Shown: positions 35,626 to 48,183, counted from the first letter of the stretch. The stretch is 64,000 nucleotides of DNA from Fasciolopsis buskii (GCA_008360955.1 LUCM01004005.1:274415-338414), one strand, 5' to 3'. The notes: generated by a model not told the origin, from the letters alone. Made by a program: numbers and translations.

Positions 35626-36039
35626 CCACAGTTGGATAATTGCCTGCTCGATTGACTTTGATCTATTCTAATACTCACTTCATAATTGATGTGGTCAGCC
35701 GAACCACACTGACGCTCTACGTCTAACCAGCTTTGCAGTTTGCGTTGAAACCCATTAATCCTCACCGCAAACTGCATTAAACTAACGCATGGTCTGATTT
35801 TAGACAAGTAGGCCAGAAGAGTTTAGCTTTGGAAAGAACCGCACTAACATTAGCTTCCTATTGTATGATAGGTCTGACTCAGATTAGTTATCGAGTTAGA
35901 ATTCTATGTCGCCATACGAGGCGAACCGTGTCGGAAACTCACACAATATGGAAAATAAACGACCGTCAGTATAACACTGGTGCAACCTATCTCCGTCATC
36001 TCTGCGCCGAGCGAGCAGGGCCCAAAGCTCACCTAAACA
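35626..36039. other. tail of the decayed RTE copy, then unassigned sequence
   Basis: The first bases still follow the RTE C-terminal region. The rest has no recognisable motif. Confidence 0.35.
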
Positions 36040-36267
36040 AGCTTCTTATGAACTAAGTTTTCTAACTTGTGCGTTAGGACCACCTGCTACCGCTACAATG
36101 TCACAGCCTTTGCTCTGGTGAACGAGTGGAGAGTTCGTCACAGAAATCCTACTGCGTGTCAGCGCTACAGTCTGTTGGAGTACATGATAATAAACAGGTT
36201 GGACTTTGCACAGCTTTCCATTCGAAGGCAGACTGGCCCTTGGAGTCTTCCAGCACATAATTAACAA
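36040..36267 (-). mobile_element. RTE endonuclease fragment, minus strand
   Basis: The minus-strand frame ends KGCDIVAVAGGPNAQVRKLS, which matches the endonuclease core xSDIVVVAGDFNAQVGRLS with Asp and Phe replaced. Only this block is recognisable. Confidence 0.6.
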
Positions 36268-37343
36268 ACGGGGTTCCAGTCTAAAAGGGGCGCTCTAGCC
36301 TTGCCACTCAAGACTATTCCAACACTGCGTAGATCCGCAGATCGAACCACTTCGTTTCCTGGAGTGTACAGAAAGTATCTCAATGAGATAGTAGACGCAT
36401 TTAGTTGAGTCAAATAACTTTAATCCTTATCTGCGTTTCACCGATGTAGCGGACATCAGTTGCCAATGAGTCCATTGTCAGGGCTAAACACGCCTACTTA
36501 CTAGCCTGCGCAAGAGTATCCACACTGAAGGAGCCGAGATTCAGAAGTTGACGAGGCTTGAGAAAATGTTATCGGACTGAAAACCATATACGATACTATT
36601 TGAGAAACCACAGCAACCATCGAGCAGTTTGTCAGTGGGGGCACTGTAGGTAGGTAAGAGAGGCAAAGCGAGACGGTTTGGAATGAAGGGAAGAAGTTGC
36701 ATAGGAGAGAATTCTGAGCAAAGGCACGCTTATCACTAACTCGCTCGACGCAACGAGCACTGCGGTTTTGACTACCTTGCACGACAAGCTATACGGTACT
36801 GGGTTATTTGTTGGCTTCTAACTCATGGGAGATGGGGGACGGGTACTACTCGGGAGTTCAGTCGCTAGGCGGGAGAAAGAATAAGGTACCCAATGAAAGC
36901 CGTTGGTTCATACAAGAACCTGCCCACAAGGCTGAGGGGAGTGGCTGAGTATTAAATTCATGAAGGAAGGAGACAGTCCACTCGCTCGCAACATTTTTTT
37001 TAAAGCAGAATTCACAAGCTGGTTTTCAACAATCCCATTCTACAGTTTTACGTGGTTACGGGATTCACCCGTTATGTTGCAAAGTACGTTGATAAGTCAC
37101 CGCGCAATTCATATATAAACTTATCCACGCACGTGCCTAGTGATTCAGCTAAGACCGTAGGGACAACGTAACAAAGGAGTGAACATGTGCGCGAGGTTGG
37201 AGGGCAGGAAAATACCACATACCTGTATATGACGATCGGAAATATTCGCGGAACGAGTCGCAACTCTGCGAGACTTCTGTTCTTTCCTCCGTATGAGACA
37301 AAATATTGTTTAATTAAAAAGTCACGCCTAGAGAGTTAATCGA
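36268..37343. other. stretch without a clear feature
   Basis: A 93-codon minus-strand frame at 36782-36501 has no known motif. No repeat or splice structure stands out. Confidence 0.4.
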
Positions 37344-37800
37344 TAGAGGCCTGACGAAGTAGTCTCTTGGCCCGCCAGGTCAGGATTGACTCGGGTAGGC
37401 AATGCAGCCGGCAACATCAATGGAAGAATAATTGACCCATCCAGATGAACCTCTAACTAGCCACACCTGGCAAACAGGTTCATTAGAAGTAAAGGCTTTC
37501 TTTGGGAATACTGACCCGTCTCTTACTTAACGGCTGCACGTCCTAGCAGTATCTGCCCACCATCGCCCAAGAATCACAACAACAAAGTAATCCATACTTT
37601 GTCGTTCAGAACGACCAGGATCACGGTCAAGTGCATCGAGTAGGATGTGTAGAGATAATGGGAACTCTGCTCACAGTTCCTCCACCATCACTTGGCCTTT
37701 GTCTTCCTTCATTAATCGTCTTTCTTGGCCACTTACACCTACTTATCAAGAAATCGGAAGTAACAGAGGTGAAAAAGCATCCACACGTGTTTCGGGTATC
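37344..37800 (+). mobile_element. 5' end of another RTE copy
   Basis: Starts TAGAGGCCTGACGAAGTAG exactly like 26280 and 27815. It then stays alignable through GGAAGAATAATTGA and CCTAGCAGTA, and through the CATCGAG region to the start of the endonuclease N-terminus. Then it loses similarity. The shared start suggests that this is the true 5' end of the family. Confidence 0.7.
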
Positions 37801-38500
37801 TCTGCGCAAGTTTTATTTTGGTATTTTATATGTCACTCATCCCATCCTCCCTAACAAGACATCTCAGCTGCCTAAGATGCCCTTGAGAAGGTTGCACTGA
37901 GTTCTGGGGACTACCTGGTGAATCGCTGGTGAACATATTCCCGATATACGTCTAAGTTGCCATGCCTCTATGCTATTCTACGTTTGATCGAAAAAATATT
38001 TCAATCAATGGCAGCAGCGACGGCGATTTTCCAGAGCTCATTACAATCCGGAGTTGAAAAACAGCTAGGGATGCGACCATGCCAGCCCTCCCACCTTTGC
38101 CTTGAGTGTGACAATCACCGAGGGATCGTCATCTATCTTTCGTCAGTATATCCAAAAGGTCGGCCTCGGGCACCATTGGCCTTTTGGTATATGAGGCACT
38201 CTAGTTTACCACTTGTGCACATTTCACACATTTAGCGACAGTTCTTGACCCGAAATCTGAGTTCTACCATGGACAGAGCAGAACTGTACTTCACTTAGCA
38301 CGACTCTGGATTGCAGCTAAGGAAACAGCTACAAATAAAGGCGCTTAGCCGCAAATAGGATGAACTTAGGCCTGCTGGATAAGCGCCTGTCGATAAGCAG
38401 CGGTAGCACTGAGGGCGTGATGCCTGGTAAGAGTTTTCCTTATAACACACCACGAGTTTTTTGGTGGCAATGTGACTCGCTGTGAGAATAAATCCGTGTC
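37801..38500. other. stretch without a clear feature
   Basis: May hold decayed RTE sequence after the 5' end. No motif visible. Confidence 0.35.
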
Positions 38501-38508
38501 ACTTGGCC

Positions 38509-38579
38509 GGCGGTGGCCAAACGCATGAGGTCGTGGCGTTTGGATGTGAAGGTCGCGGGTCCGAATCCTCCTACCGCCG
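38509..38579 (+). tRNA. tRNA-like element (likely SINE head or tRNA relic)
   Basis: GGCGGTGG (38509-38516) pairs with CTACCGCC (38571-38578) over eight positions with one G-T pair. A B-box-like GGGTCCGAATCC lies at the right distance before it. The part that would be the D and anticodon arms is instead an 8-bp hairpin, CCAAACGC against GCGTTTGG. It is therefore not a normal tRNA. I consider it a tRNA-derived repeat rather than a functional gene. Confidence 0.45.
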
Positions 38580-38914
38580 GTCAACCTCCTCATTTGGCAG
38601 CCCTCTGTTGGCCGCGGCCCCCTTCTATTCTATCTTTACCGGTCAGTAAGACCTGTGTCGCCCAGCTGCATGAGTGACTAAAGCACCTGCACTGAACGCC
38701 ATTGGCTGATCACGATGGTAACTCCTTTATTCCATTGATCATCAGAATAGATGACGTGAAAATCCCCGTCACCTATTGGTTTACATTAGCTACCAAAGCT
38801 TGACTGATATTTTGCGCACGCTTTAAGCTACCCGTAAGCAACAACCGTTGGCACACAGCCTAACAATGAAGAAACGAGTGTTAAAGTAAGTGAACTAAGC
38901 ATTGATTATGTTAG
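38580..38914. other. unassigned spacer
   Basis: Could be the body of a SINE whose head is the tRNA-like element. No second copy is visible in the window to prove it. Confidence 0.3.
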
Positions 38915-40570
38915 CAGCCGCTAGTGTCTGAGGCTGTATAAAGTCGGAGCCGTATTTCAACGATACACCGACGATTCTTGGAGGCCCTAGTCATTCTTTC
39001 CCAAACGGTTTCAGCCGCCAGATTCCCAGCAGAGCATTTTTGGTAGAGAATTGCCTGCTGTCTACCTTGCTGTACGCCATTTTGGACACACATTAGAAGG
39101 TCGTCCATTCAAGGAGTTCGAAGATCACAAAACGCTCGCAGATGTTACGTTTAGCCTCCGACAGGTACTATCAACGCGAAATCCGCCACCAAAACTGTTT
39201 TACAGTGCACCGTGGACATCCGATATAACTCTGAGGTAGACAACCCCGTCGCTCGCCTATTTTCCCGTAAATGACAGGTTAGTTCGTTTCCGAGTCCAAG
39301 CGCCAACCTCGACGCATAACCGTAAGTAACGGACGCTGATATCTACCGACTTTAACAGGACAGCTTATTAAGCGTAGGGGACGTGCCTGTCACAGCTGAA
39401 AAAAACTATTGTTGAAGTATCTCAAGGTCGTCCAAAACCGGCCGTGTCCGCAGCACATCGTTAGTCCGAACTCCTTGCGTTACACAACCTCGCCTACCCG
39501 AGCATGGTTGCTTCGGTCAGGCTTGTGACGGAAAGTTTTGTGTGGTTCGACGTTAAGCGCGACGTGCGCCCGTGGTTCCACGCTTGTTTCTCAAGCCAAG
39601 GAGTGAAAGTTCTGCCCCATACCAAAGCTCCGCTGGTTGTTTCCACAGCCTAAGACACGTTTTGCCACGTATAAGTTGACCTCGTAAGGCCTTTCCCATT
39701 GTCTCACGACTACGTCTACATACTCAACCGTGTATACTGCTTCACTCGCTGGCAGCAGACCATACCACTCCCTCGTCTTACGTCAGACGATGCTGAGAGA
39801 GCATTCTTGGCCTGTTGGGTTGGTATGTTTGGTTGCTTGTCTGTAGTGATCATGGACAGTGGCTCACATTTCGACGGAGTGTCGTCGAAGTTGCTTCACA
39901 ATTGGTTGCAAACATAGTGGAACAGCTGCCCATCACCCGCAAGACAATGATTTACCGGAAGGAATTCATCGGCATCTAAAAGCCACTCTTCGAGCTCCCT
40001 ATGAAGAGAGATGTTAGGGTTAGCCACGTTGGACCTTGCGGGTCACCTTAAGGGTGAACCAAGAATCACACCGAATGAGCTTGTGTTTCGTTGTCGGCTT
40101 CACCTGAGCGGGGAGCAGAGGGCACTGTTTAGGCCGAAGCACTTTAATTACGGTGACCATACGGAGCGCCCCTCACAGCACTTACCGACTCTTCATACCG
40201 GTCGACCATGTGTTCATCAAACTTCGAGGTGCACGTCAGTCTTACTAGTTATCCCAGCCCACGTTTTCCTTCGAGTTAAAACGTTGTTGGATCAACACCG
40301 CAACAGCCTGCGCCAATCCGTTTCGTGGGGTTAAACTCGGTCCTAAAACTTTTCTTTGACATCCACATCACGCGACAGGTTGTCAGTCGTTCGCATATTG
40401 CCTGTCAGAATAGAATGGGAAAAGGTCGACAAACGCCGTCAACCGCATGCGTATCGCAAACCTGGTGGAAGCCAGTTCCTACCAGCCTTATTCGCGGGGA
40501 CCCCGGATGGGAGCAGAGGCACCGTGCACCCCATGGCGCCAGAAATATCGAACATACGAAGCAGCCGTAG
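38915..40570 (+). mobile_element. Ty3/gypsy pol fragment (end of RT, RNase H, integrase), plus strand
   Basis: 5'-truncated. It begins in the RT-RNase H connection (VGAVFQRYTDDSWRP, SFFPKRFQP). RNase H follows with FGRELPAVYLAVRHFGHTL and FEDHKTLA (usually FTDHKPL). The integrase part reads KVLPHTKAPL, VDLVRPFPLS, RFTRWQQTIPLP-like CFTRW, then VIMDSGSHFDG (second catalytic Asp kept) and TAAHHPQDND. The C-terminal end shows ELVFRCRLHLSGE and HVFLRVKTL. Stops and frameshifts break it up, and no flanking LTR is recognisable. Confidence 0.8.
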
Positions 40571-42179
40571 CAGCCGCATGGCAAAATAACCCGTCTGTTT
40601 CTCCAACGTTTTGCCACATTTACGTAAGTTTGGTGAATGCCGTTTCGTTTATAGAGACACGACTGTACTTCTAAGAAAACAACGCGTCTCTCGGTAATCT
40701 GCTTGCTGATTGACGTGCCATCTCCATGTTCCACCGACAAAGGAAGGATCGAACGCTCTGTGGGTGCCCGCTGCTGGGTATAACATACATTGGTGCATGC
40801 GGGCGCCCTTCCCTCAAATTTTGTTACCCTATATCACAGAAACACAAAATCAAGCAACCCTACTGACTCCAGCACCGTTCTGACCGGAAAGTATACTTCC
40901 GACAGCTCGGATGCAAAGGCATGAGAGCACACCTTGCGTGACGTATCTCGCCCCCTACATTCGGCTTTTTTTGTGCTTTCCAAGTTGAGTGCCCAGCGGA
41001 CTGTCAGTCGCAACAACTAACACCAACGTGTCCACCAAGGCCAGCGGAAAGCTTTTCCAATCGTGAGCCCTGCCAAGTCGCCAGGACATCTATAATTTTC
41101 CGGCTTTTTCTGTGTGGACCTCATCGAAACCATTCTCCGACGATCCCCTCGGAGGAGCCTCCTGTATCGAAAAATGGTTTGTTCTTTCGGGTAGCCTGGT
41201 TAACCGAACGTTGACCGCCCAGAATTATTACTATCTGCACGTTGCTAACGCACGCCTCGCTCGTACGCTGTCGTCAAATATACTTGGCCGCTTGCCGCTC
41301 CCGGTTATCTTTTCGTTGTATCGGTCCGGCGTTGGGTTTTTCACTAATCCGATTGTACAGCGCCGAGTAAAGGTGACGCATAAGCGGTCACAACGGCTAA
41401 GGGCAGCCAAAAATAAGTCGATACATGAAACTGGCTCCGGATTCCAGGCTTGCGTATACCCACGTGCTGTTGACTTTCACTTGGTGCAGTGAGCTCCGTT
41501 GAATTTATACCGCGGTCATCCTTTCGCTTCCCTGATTGCAACACATCATTGTTCTTCGTAACCTCAGCAGTGTCCACCGCATATTTCTGCTCTGTGATAT
41601 ATTACATTCATTTGAATTAGTAACAGGCCGTTGCGGTTGCAGGACATGACGTGACATGAATTTGTCAGCATAAATCCTTGAAAGGTTAACCAGAATTCTC
41701 AAGGCTTAGGTCACTGTTATCGTCCACCTGTGGGTCTCTAAAACGATCGATGCCAACTGCATTGACGCGGCTGAGTCAATCAACTCAGGCGGACTTATCG
41801 TAACGATAAGTCCCCCAAAAGTTTTCTTCATAGGGTTGCTCAGTTATTTACGAACCGGATCAATAAGGATAAATACATGCCAATAGGCATCAAGTTAGAT
41901 CGGAACCTATAGATGTCGCCACCGTAGACGAGCTAGCACCGAAGAAATATCCCGTTTGTACATAAACAGGCCAGCAGCGTAGACCTGCACAGCGAGAGAC
42001 TCAAGACCCCATGGCGTAAAGAATTCCCCGAACAGTCTCTATTTCGTGCTGAACACAAGTTCTGTGGCGATAAATCAGACATCTGCACTGAGGCTAGTTT
42101 TCAAGTAACTAAAACTACCCTCAACGCTTCGCGCCTCTTAAGGTTCTATTTGGTTTTTCCACCCGCTTTGAGCTGGCCT
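40571..42179. other. stretch between two gypsy relics
   Basis: LTR or non-coding remnants of the neighbours would be expected here. I cannot identify an LTR pair. The 126-codon frame at 41112-41492 and others have no motifs. Confidence 0.35.
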
Positions 42180-42221
42180 TGAAGCGTCCAGCTAAATCTT
42201 CCGATGCTCCGTGGTAATTGA

Positions 42222-42431
42222 TCATGCTGATCCTATCTGTACCAAGCATACTGGTTGTGGTAGAAAATAGATAAGACACAAAATGTTCCTCCCATCGGTA
42301 GTGACTTCATGGGAAAACCCATACAAAGTCACCCGTCGTTTTGCAAAATGCCTAGCCACCGAGTCAACCGCGACAGTGGAGATTGGAACCGCTTGGAACC
42401 ATCTGGTGAATCTACTGATGCATGTTAGCAA
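42222..42431 (-). pseudogene. gypsy integrase core fragment
   Basis: Begins MLTCISRFTRWFQAVPIS, the usual LLTCIDRFTRWPEAVPI block with the first catalytic Asp changed to Ser. Then RVTLYGFSHEVTTDGRN, where TTDRG has become TTDGR. Confidence 0.8.
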
Positions 42432-42928
42432 ATGGGTTTACCCGCGGGATCTCGTCAAAAATGATCCATATGAACGTGATCCAAGAAAGCCTCATGTCTA
42501 GCGAAGGTGCCTGTGCGGTGTAGTTCGTTGGCAATACAAATATTTTTTAGTCAATATAAGAGCATTTTTGTTTGTGGATAGCCAGAAGTATTGTGCAGCG
42601 GCGACTCGAAGAATAGCTGCGTATGTTGGTGCGAATTTCTATGTAATGCATCGAGCACCAGACGTCGATTTGTGAGGGGCACTACTGGTTAGGGTACTCC
42701 AGTGGAAATGACTCATGGTATATAACCAGCCCTGGTAGCCACTGGCGCTGAGGACCTGTGAGCAATGGCAAATGCGCTGCTTTCATGTAAGACCTAATAT
42801 GTGCCTGTGATACTGATGTGGGGAAAAGGTCGAGGACGGAATACGTGACAGCACTAAGAAGTTGGTGTGGTATCGCGTCTGGGATGCAGCTTCGACTCGC
42901 ATTTTACGTGACGAAGATTCGTCGTTAA

Positions 42929-43120
42929 CTAAGAGGTATCGTTTGATTGTCTGACTTCTCGTGAGCGGTGATGGTCAGACTTAATATTCAGTGCTGACAT
43001 TAGCAGCTTGTGGTCGGTGAACAGGATGAAATGGCGACTTTCGACAGCGTAGCGACAATGCTTGATAGCACTGTATGCCGCCAGCAGTTCATGACAATAT
43101 GCACTGTCGTAGATTTCCAT
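42929..43120 (-). pseudogene. gypsy RNase H fragment
   Basis: Reads ELLAAYSAIKHCRYAVESRH, FILFTDHKLLMSAL and DHHRSREVRQ. This is the RNase H E-L-L-A and FTDHKPL block, with Asp of TDH kept. Confidence 0.85.
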
Positions 43121-43275
43121 GGAACTAAAGCATCGACAGAAAAACGCAGTAGCTGCCAGATGTTTGAAACAAATTGCTGCAGAATCACCATGATAGCCAC
43201 ATCGGAATTACCTACCGTTAGACAAAACTTGGGAGACGGGCTCAGGAACATATTCTCAGCTGATGCCCACTTGTT

Positions 43276-43990
43276 TTACGAAAACGCTACTCTTGCGGCA
43301 CCCGAAGGTACTATCCTATGTGGATTGCTGCAACGTGGGTCAGTTTGTGGAAGCAGGCATTCAGTCGCATGGGGAATGAATTGATAACAGAAGCTCACCA
43401 GCCCCCAAACCGCTTTAAGATCCTTGACTGTTTGGGGAATGACACAATCGAGAATGGCGCGCACATTGTTCACGCAGAGTCTGATGTCTTGCCGAGTGAC
43501 CTCGTGGACGAGGAATGCCAGTTCCGTTCTGCCGATCTCACACTTATCGCGATTGGCTACTATTCGATTGTCGGCTAATTGTTGGGACAGTGGGATATGT
43601 TCATCTACGTTTGATAATGCAGTTGCCGAAGCATAGGAGCAAATCTAAGTACCGCGTGATGCTGTCAATAAGCCTATATAATATCTGAGAGGCACTGTGC
43701 AACCTAAATGGCATGCTTGGGAACTCAAACAGACCGAATAGGTGTCGCGAAAACAGTTTCCTCGAATCCTTCTGGGATGAATGGGATTGCGTTTTATGCT
43801 CTTGATAAATCAATCCAAGGAAACGCAATCGTGCGGTGAACTGACCTAAAGATTTTGAGTTCGTGCAGCATCGGATAACTATCAAAACCTGTGACAGCTC
43901 TCAGTGCACGGTAAGTACCACGTGGCAACAGCTCTGGCCATTCTGTTTCAAAACCGAACGTCTCGGAGAAAGGTGAACAATGCCACGGCA
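43276..43990 (-). pseudogene. gypsy reverse transcriptase fragments
   Basis: The 43885-43601 frame reads HLFGLFEFPSMPFRLHSASQ, the FGLFEFxRMPFGLRNAAQ block. The YIDD active-site segment that should follow is replaced by an aberrant short stretch, so the catalytic aspartates are gone. 43473-43276 reads VRAILDCVIPQTVKDLKAV then FCYQFIPHA, the thumb region. Confidence 0.85.
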
Positions 43991-44304
43991 AGCAAAGTGT
44001 CGAACTCCCTTCTAGCGAACGCCTGTTTTCTCAGTAGTCCTTAAGATAAGTTTGAAAACTGTTGACCCAAAATCATGAAATTTATCGGTGATTCGATTCG
44101 CGTGTACGTAGACGTTTGAACCAGTAAGTTTGATGGCTGTCAATGGATACATAAATAGTGACCCATGTCAATTAGCGAGTAATTTGTGATGCTGCAGCTA
44201 CTCGATTCAAATTATGCATGTGGAAACTCCAGCAAATACGAACGTTCACAGATATCATCGGCATGATCAAAGGTCAATCTCAATCTGTATACCACCAAAT
44301 TTTG

Positions 44305-44981
44305 TTATGGATGTGTCGTTCGTAAGCGATATCCATAGCATTGCTGCTGATGTGAAGCAGTCAACAGCAAAGAGAGAAAATTGAAATCCAGCATCAGCCA
44401 GAAACCTAGCTCCCGATTGGTACTGGTGCACCTAGAACAAATGGCCAATCTCTGCTCGTTCGTCAACAAGTGCGGCGGCACTTTCACGCCAGCTATGACT
44501 TCCCACTCCAAGAAGGAAAACGGTTGACAAAATTTCCGTGCATCAGGCCGAAATGACCGATGAAAACAGCAGGGGACTGCTAACATAGACTTCAATTCCC
44601 TAGGAGCGGGTAAGGTTTGGAGACGGACAAAATGGGCTCGTGTGGGAGCAAGCCTTATTCGAGATCTGCACAAACCGCGAGCGGGTGGTCCGATAGGCCC
44701 TCTGTTTCTGAATGTACGGATTGCGAAGTAAAGTACCCCTCCGAAGATTCGCTTCTTGATGCAGCCGGTTGATTCGCAATGAAGTGGCAATTAGAGAGTC
44801 AGCTCAACTGCTGACACGTGCAAAACTCTTCGGCAAAGAAAGCTGTCCTGTCCAAAGAACATTCTTTGAGCACGGCCATGACAGTGGACTGAAGGTGGAC
44901 CGGGAATGACTCCAGCCATATGTCTTGAGCTAGCTCAGAGTCCTTGCCTGTGAAGCCAGCATGGGCCCGAAGGTGAGCCAA
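44305..44981 (-). pseudogene. gypsy gag and protease remnants
   Basis: 44981-44799 reads LAQDIWLESFPVHLQSTVMA, like the capsid-domain LW..LP..VQ..L block. 44790-44305 includes CCFHRSFRPDARKFCQPFSF, the Cys-His knuckle region of trematode gypsy gag, followed by a decayed protease region read as FWLMLDFNFLSLL. Assignment is by position and loose similarity. Confidence 0.55.
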
Positions 44982-45267
44982 AAGACCATTAGATTTTGCG
45001 TCGCCAAAAGGGTGTCACACCAGCAGCTGCCGCAAACGCCTTGCCCTTAAAGGAAAGCGGCGTTGCGACGGAACCTCCTTAAACTGGTCTTGCTGGTGTT
45101 TCCCCGGTATACTCAGAGAAGCACCCTTACCGGCTTGATAGCATCAGCTGGAAATTACTTCAAGATGATGGTGAACTGCCTCATCTGACAGGAAATCATG
45201 CGCCTTGAACTGCCTCTCTAGAGATGGAAACCACACATTAAGATCGTGCGGCATAAAGACCACTGGT

Positions 45268-47560
45268 TCAAATGCAATAAACGGAACCGTGGAATCTGTG
45301 TCGTACGGTATCTTTGGCTCCTAGGACATGGCTAGTGGCCATAATATAATCGAATAAATGTACGTCGTTCGACAGGGAAATAGGCGGGCCAACTTCAATC
45401 CAAAGACCAACCGGGTTCATCGGCTTTGAATTCAAGCTTACCACTGTCAGAAATTTAGAAGTCCAACCATGTATTCCATCGGATTTCCATGCCTTGGTTG
45501 ACAATACCCTCAGTCGACAAACTAGAACCAGCAACTAGATGCAAGAAATTTATTATATGTGGCGAGTTTGTGACGCAATACCGAAACGATAATACAAAAT
45601 ATAGCAAACCACGATAGATAGTGCCGAAGGGTAGGTGCGATTCGCACACGGTGACTTTCGCTGAGTAATGCACAAACGAGAATTTCGAGATATCCTGTGC
45701 CGTGAAACTGGCAGAACCGTGCGAAAGCCACAAAATTCTAGGCAAGCCCCAAAGCCGATCCCAGGGGAAAATGGCGTCCGTAGGAAGGCGATCTACTCTA
45801 AAGTAGCAAAACTTTACGCAGCTCCCTCTGATGGACATTGCCTTTTGCTTTCTTCCGATAATTCGGTGTCGCCTGCAAATATAAAACAGATTTTTGAATT
45901 CGTTGTTTATGTCGGTGACATATATCAGGATAAGCTGTGGTCCCAAAAGAGACCCTCAAAGCAGCCCGCTGTGTAGCAGTCCTGTTTCTGATGGTCATTT
46001 TTTGGCTGTAACGCCGAAAGGTTGGACATTTTAGCTGCTTGCCTTAGCGTTCATCCCGAAAGTCTCCACTTTCTGTTCAAGAAGCCTGTGGCTCACGGAG
46101 TCAAAGGCTTTCTGAAAAACCAGATAAAAATCTTCTACTCTCTTCTATTGCCCACCTGCCGCTTTTTCCGGGAAGATGATAAAGTGTGCCAGGTAACAAC
46201 GCATGCCCCAAACGATGCTGGTGTATCATCATCAGCTTGTTTGTCTTCGGCTGATCCGTTATCATGTAGCCCAGGACTCCTCCCACGGATTTTAGCACAA
46301 TGATCCCAAGAGGTATTAGCCTTAAATTGTCATAATTTACCCTTTCTCAACCTTTATGCATTATTATGGCTTCCATTGTCAATCAATCCACGGGACGTAG
46401 CCCTTCACCCACTGTTGGGTCAGATACATTAGTAAAGGGCTTTACCGAGAGCACCAATGGAAGTGTCACTATCTCTCGGTGGATCTCGTCAGGCCCTGTC
46501 GCTTTGGACCCGGCTAATTGGTCTAGACCGTTCAGCGATTCTTATCCTGTGATCGGAACGTCTGACATCGCCATAAAGGCGGCGCCGCCCGAATGTGTTC
46601 CCAGAGCTCCTTAATCCACTTGATTACCGTTTGCAAAAGTTTCAGCACACAATCGGCCTTCTCCTGGCTACTGATCGATCCGGGTCCCGAGTGGCTCTTA
46701 ACTCTACGTGCGCCCTTTCGTAAAGCTGCTTTAGATTGTACGCAACTGTATTAAGCTTTTGGTTGCATTTAGAGGCCTCATCCTTAAGCTCCTGGCCAGC
46801 ATTTTCACGCTATCATTGGAAGTGTGACATCCCTCCCCTCTCCACCCTAAGCCCTAGTGAGGCTCGGCAACCAGATTTATCCTCGCACATCAAAAGGCCC
46901 TTTGCTTTTGCCTTCCTGCCGTGGCGATGCCACTTCTCTAGTATGCTGGTAGCTCTTTTTGCTTGATTAGCGGATTGGTGCAACTGCGTCAATCGATAAC
47001 AGGTTGTTCTTAACTCCCACTGACAATCCTCGCAGTTGCCTCCCCTTTGTACTTCTCACCAAGTCTGAAGGTTTGTGTCCGGCATTCGAACTGTTTTCCA
47101 TTCCGGATAAGTTTCTGCCCTACTTATCAAGGATACCGTCAACCGTAGGGAAAGGCACACCGATTCCCGCTTAGTCGCCCCCTCCTAATTGTTCATCCAA
47201 CTCAGTGTTTTCTACGCAGTTCGGTGTTCTCACTATCAGCAACTCCAGCACTGAGGATGCTTAGTCGAACCTCCATACGGTCGCCCGAATAACATGATGA
47301 ATCCTTCCGATATTAGTGGTAAAAGACGGTTAGCTTTGACATTGAAATTTTCGAGTCCAGGAATGCTACTGTGTATGACCATCCACCTCCGCGCCGAGTG
47401 TGCTGTCACGTTAGTTTGTTGCTTTTCAAAATTACTCTTTGGCTATAACCTCGAAATCTGACACAATATAGTAGCGTAAAGCTGACCTGGCCTATGCTCG
47501 TGATCACTGAACGATATCTGCCAAGATTCGGCGGCAAATTCACTGGATTGGATCATGATT
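45268..47560 (-). mobile_element. CR1/Jockey-like non-LTR retrotransposon, minus strand (decayed)
   Basis: Read from about 47560 downward, a decayed endonuclease and linker come first, with ERLNGLDQ..SKATGPDEI-like traces (46600-46480). Then follow RT motifs KPVTHGVKGFLK-like traces, WDHSLS and YMSPT, and motif C read as FIFAGDTELSE (FADDT with the first Asp changed to Gly). After that comes the post-RT region. The 45946-45455 frame begins GPQLILIYVTDINNEF, the GPLLFLIYVNDL motif. Frameshifts are frequent and the 5' end is uncertain. Confidence 0.65.
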
Positions 47561-47967
47561 TTCTCCTTTTAAACTTCGGGATATGCTCCGGATAACATCG
47601 TGCCGTCAGCGAAGATGAAGCATGGGTTTTCCGTTTCCCGCTTTTATGAATAAATGGAACGAGTAAGGATGATGCACCGGGTCTTTGGATATGCAACTCA
47701 GAACCTCTGACCTAAAATGTTGGCCGCTCGCCAAGTCGGTGAGCCCGTAGTTCCCGAGGCAGTGCATCGCACGCTAATTAGATAACAGTCCGTAATAAAG
47801 GATGACAACATGTAGATTAGTGGAGATTGACTCACGGCCCCGAAGGTTCTAATAAATTTCAGGTGACAGATCTCGGCGGTTTTGCCCTCATTACTGCGTT
47901 CACTTGTTTCAAACAGAAACATCGGGGGAGTCGTTGGACGAGTTTTTTCTGAAAAAGCCCGTCAATA

Positions 47968-48183
47968 ATGAGATGCAAGCAAAACAATTTTTTAAACACA
48001 CGTTGGGAGTACCAACACCATGCCCACTGTAGACTTGAAGGTCTTGTGTTCCCCTCATTTTGTTCGATGCCTGAATTGCCTATTGTCACCAAGATGGCCG
48101 TTCTTCATCAACCGGATGCCTATCGCAAATTTAAGGACGCCTTTGCAAATGCCTACCATATTTGCATCGACCCCCTCCTACAG
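47968..48183 (+). CDS. exon-like open frame, unrecognised
   Basis: Part of a 217-codon frame, the longest in the window. From 48067 the reading MPELPIVTKMAVLHQ through DAYRKFKDAFANAYHICIDP has good amino-acid balance and ends at CTACAG followed by GTTAGG (48184), a usable donor. No acceptor could be fixed; AG candidates lie near 48026-48034. The rest of the frame, to 48621, ends in a hydrophobic stretch (ICVLVISMFVIAII) that might be a membrane segment or chance. It could be an exon of a host gene or a piece of an unknown element. Confidence 0.3.

Larger units (their letters stand above)
42180..45000 (-). mobile_element. Ty3/gypsy element, minus strand, gag to integrase (decayed)
   Basis: Read from 45000 downward, the order is gag, protease-like segment, reverse transcriptase, RNase H, then integrase after a shortened spacer. 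This is the canonical Ty3/gypsy layout. All parts are broken by stops and frameshifts, and the distance between RNase H (42929) and the integrase core (42431) is shorter than normal, so internal deletion is likely. LTRs not identified. Confidence 0.8.

Noticed and set aside
38366..38593. 75-codon minus-strand frame over the tRNA-like element
   Set aside because: It is antisense to the tRNA-like structure and shows only the translation of that repeat.
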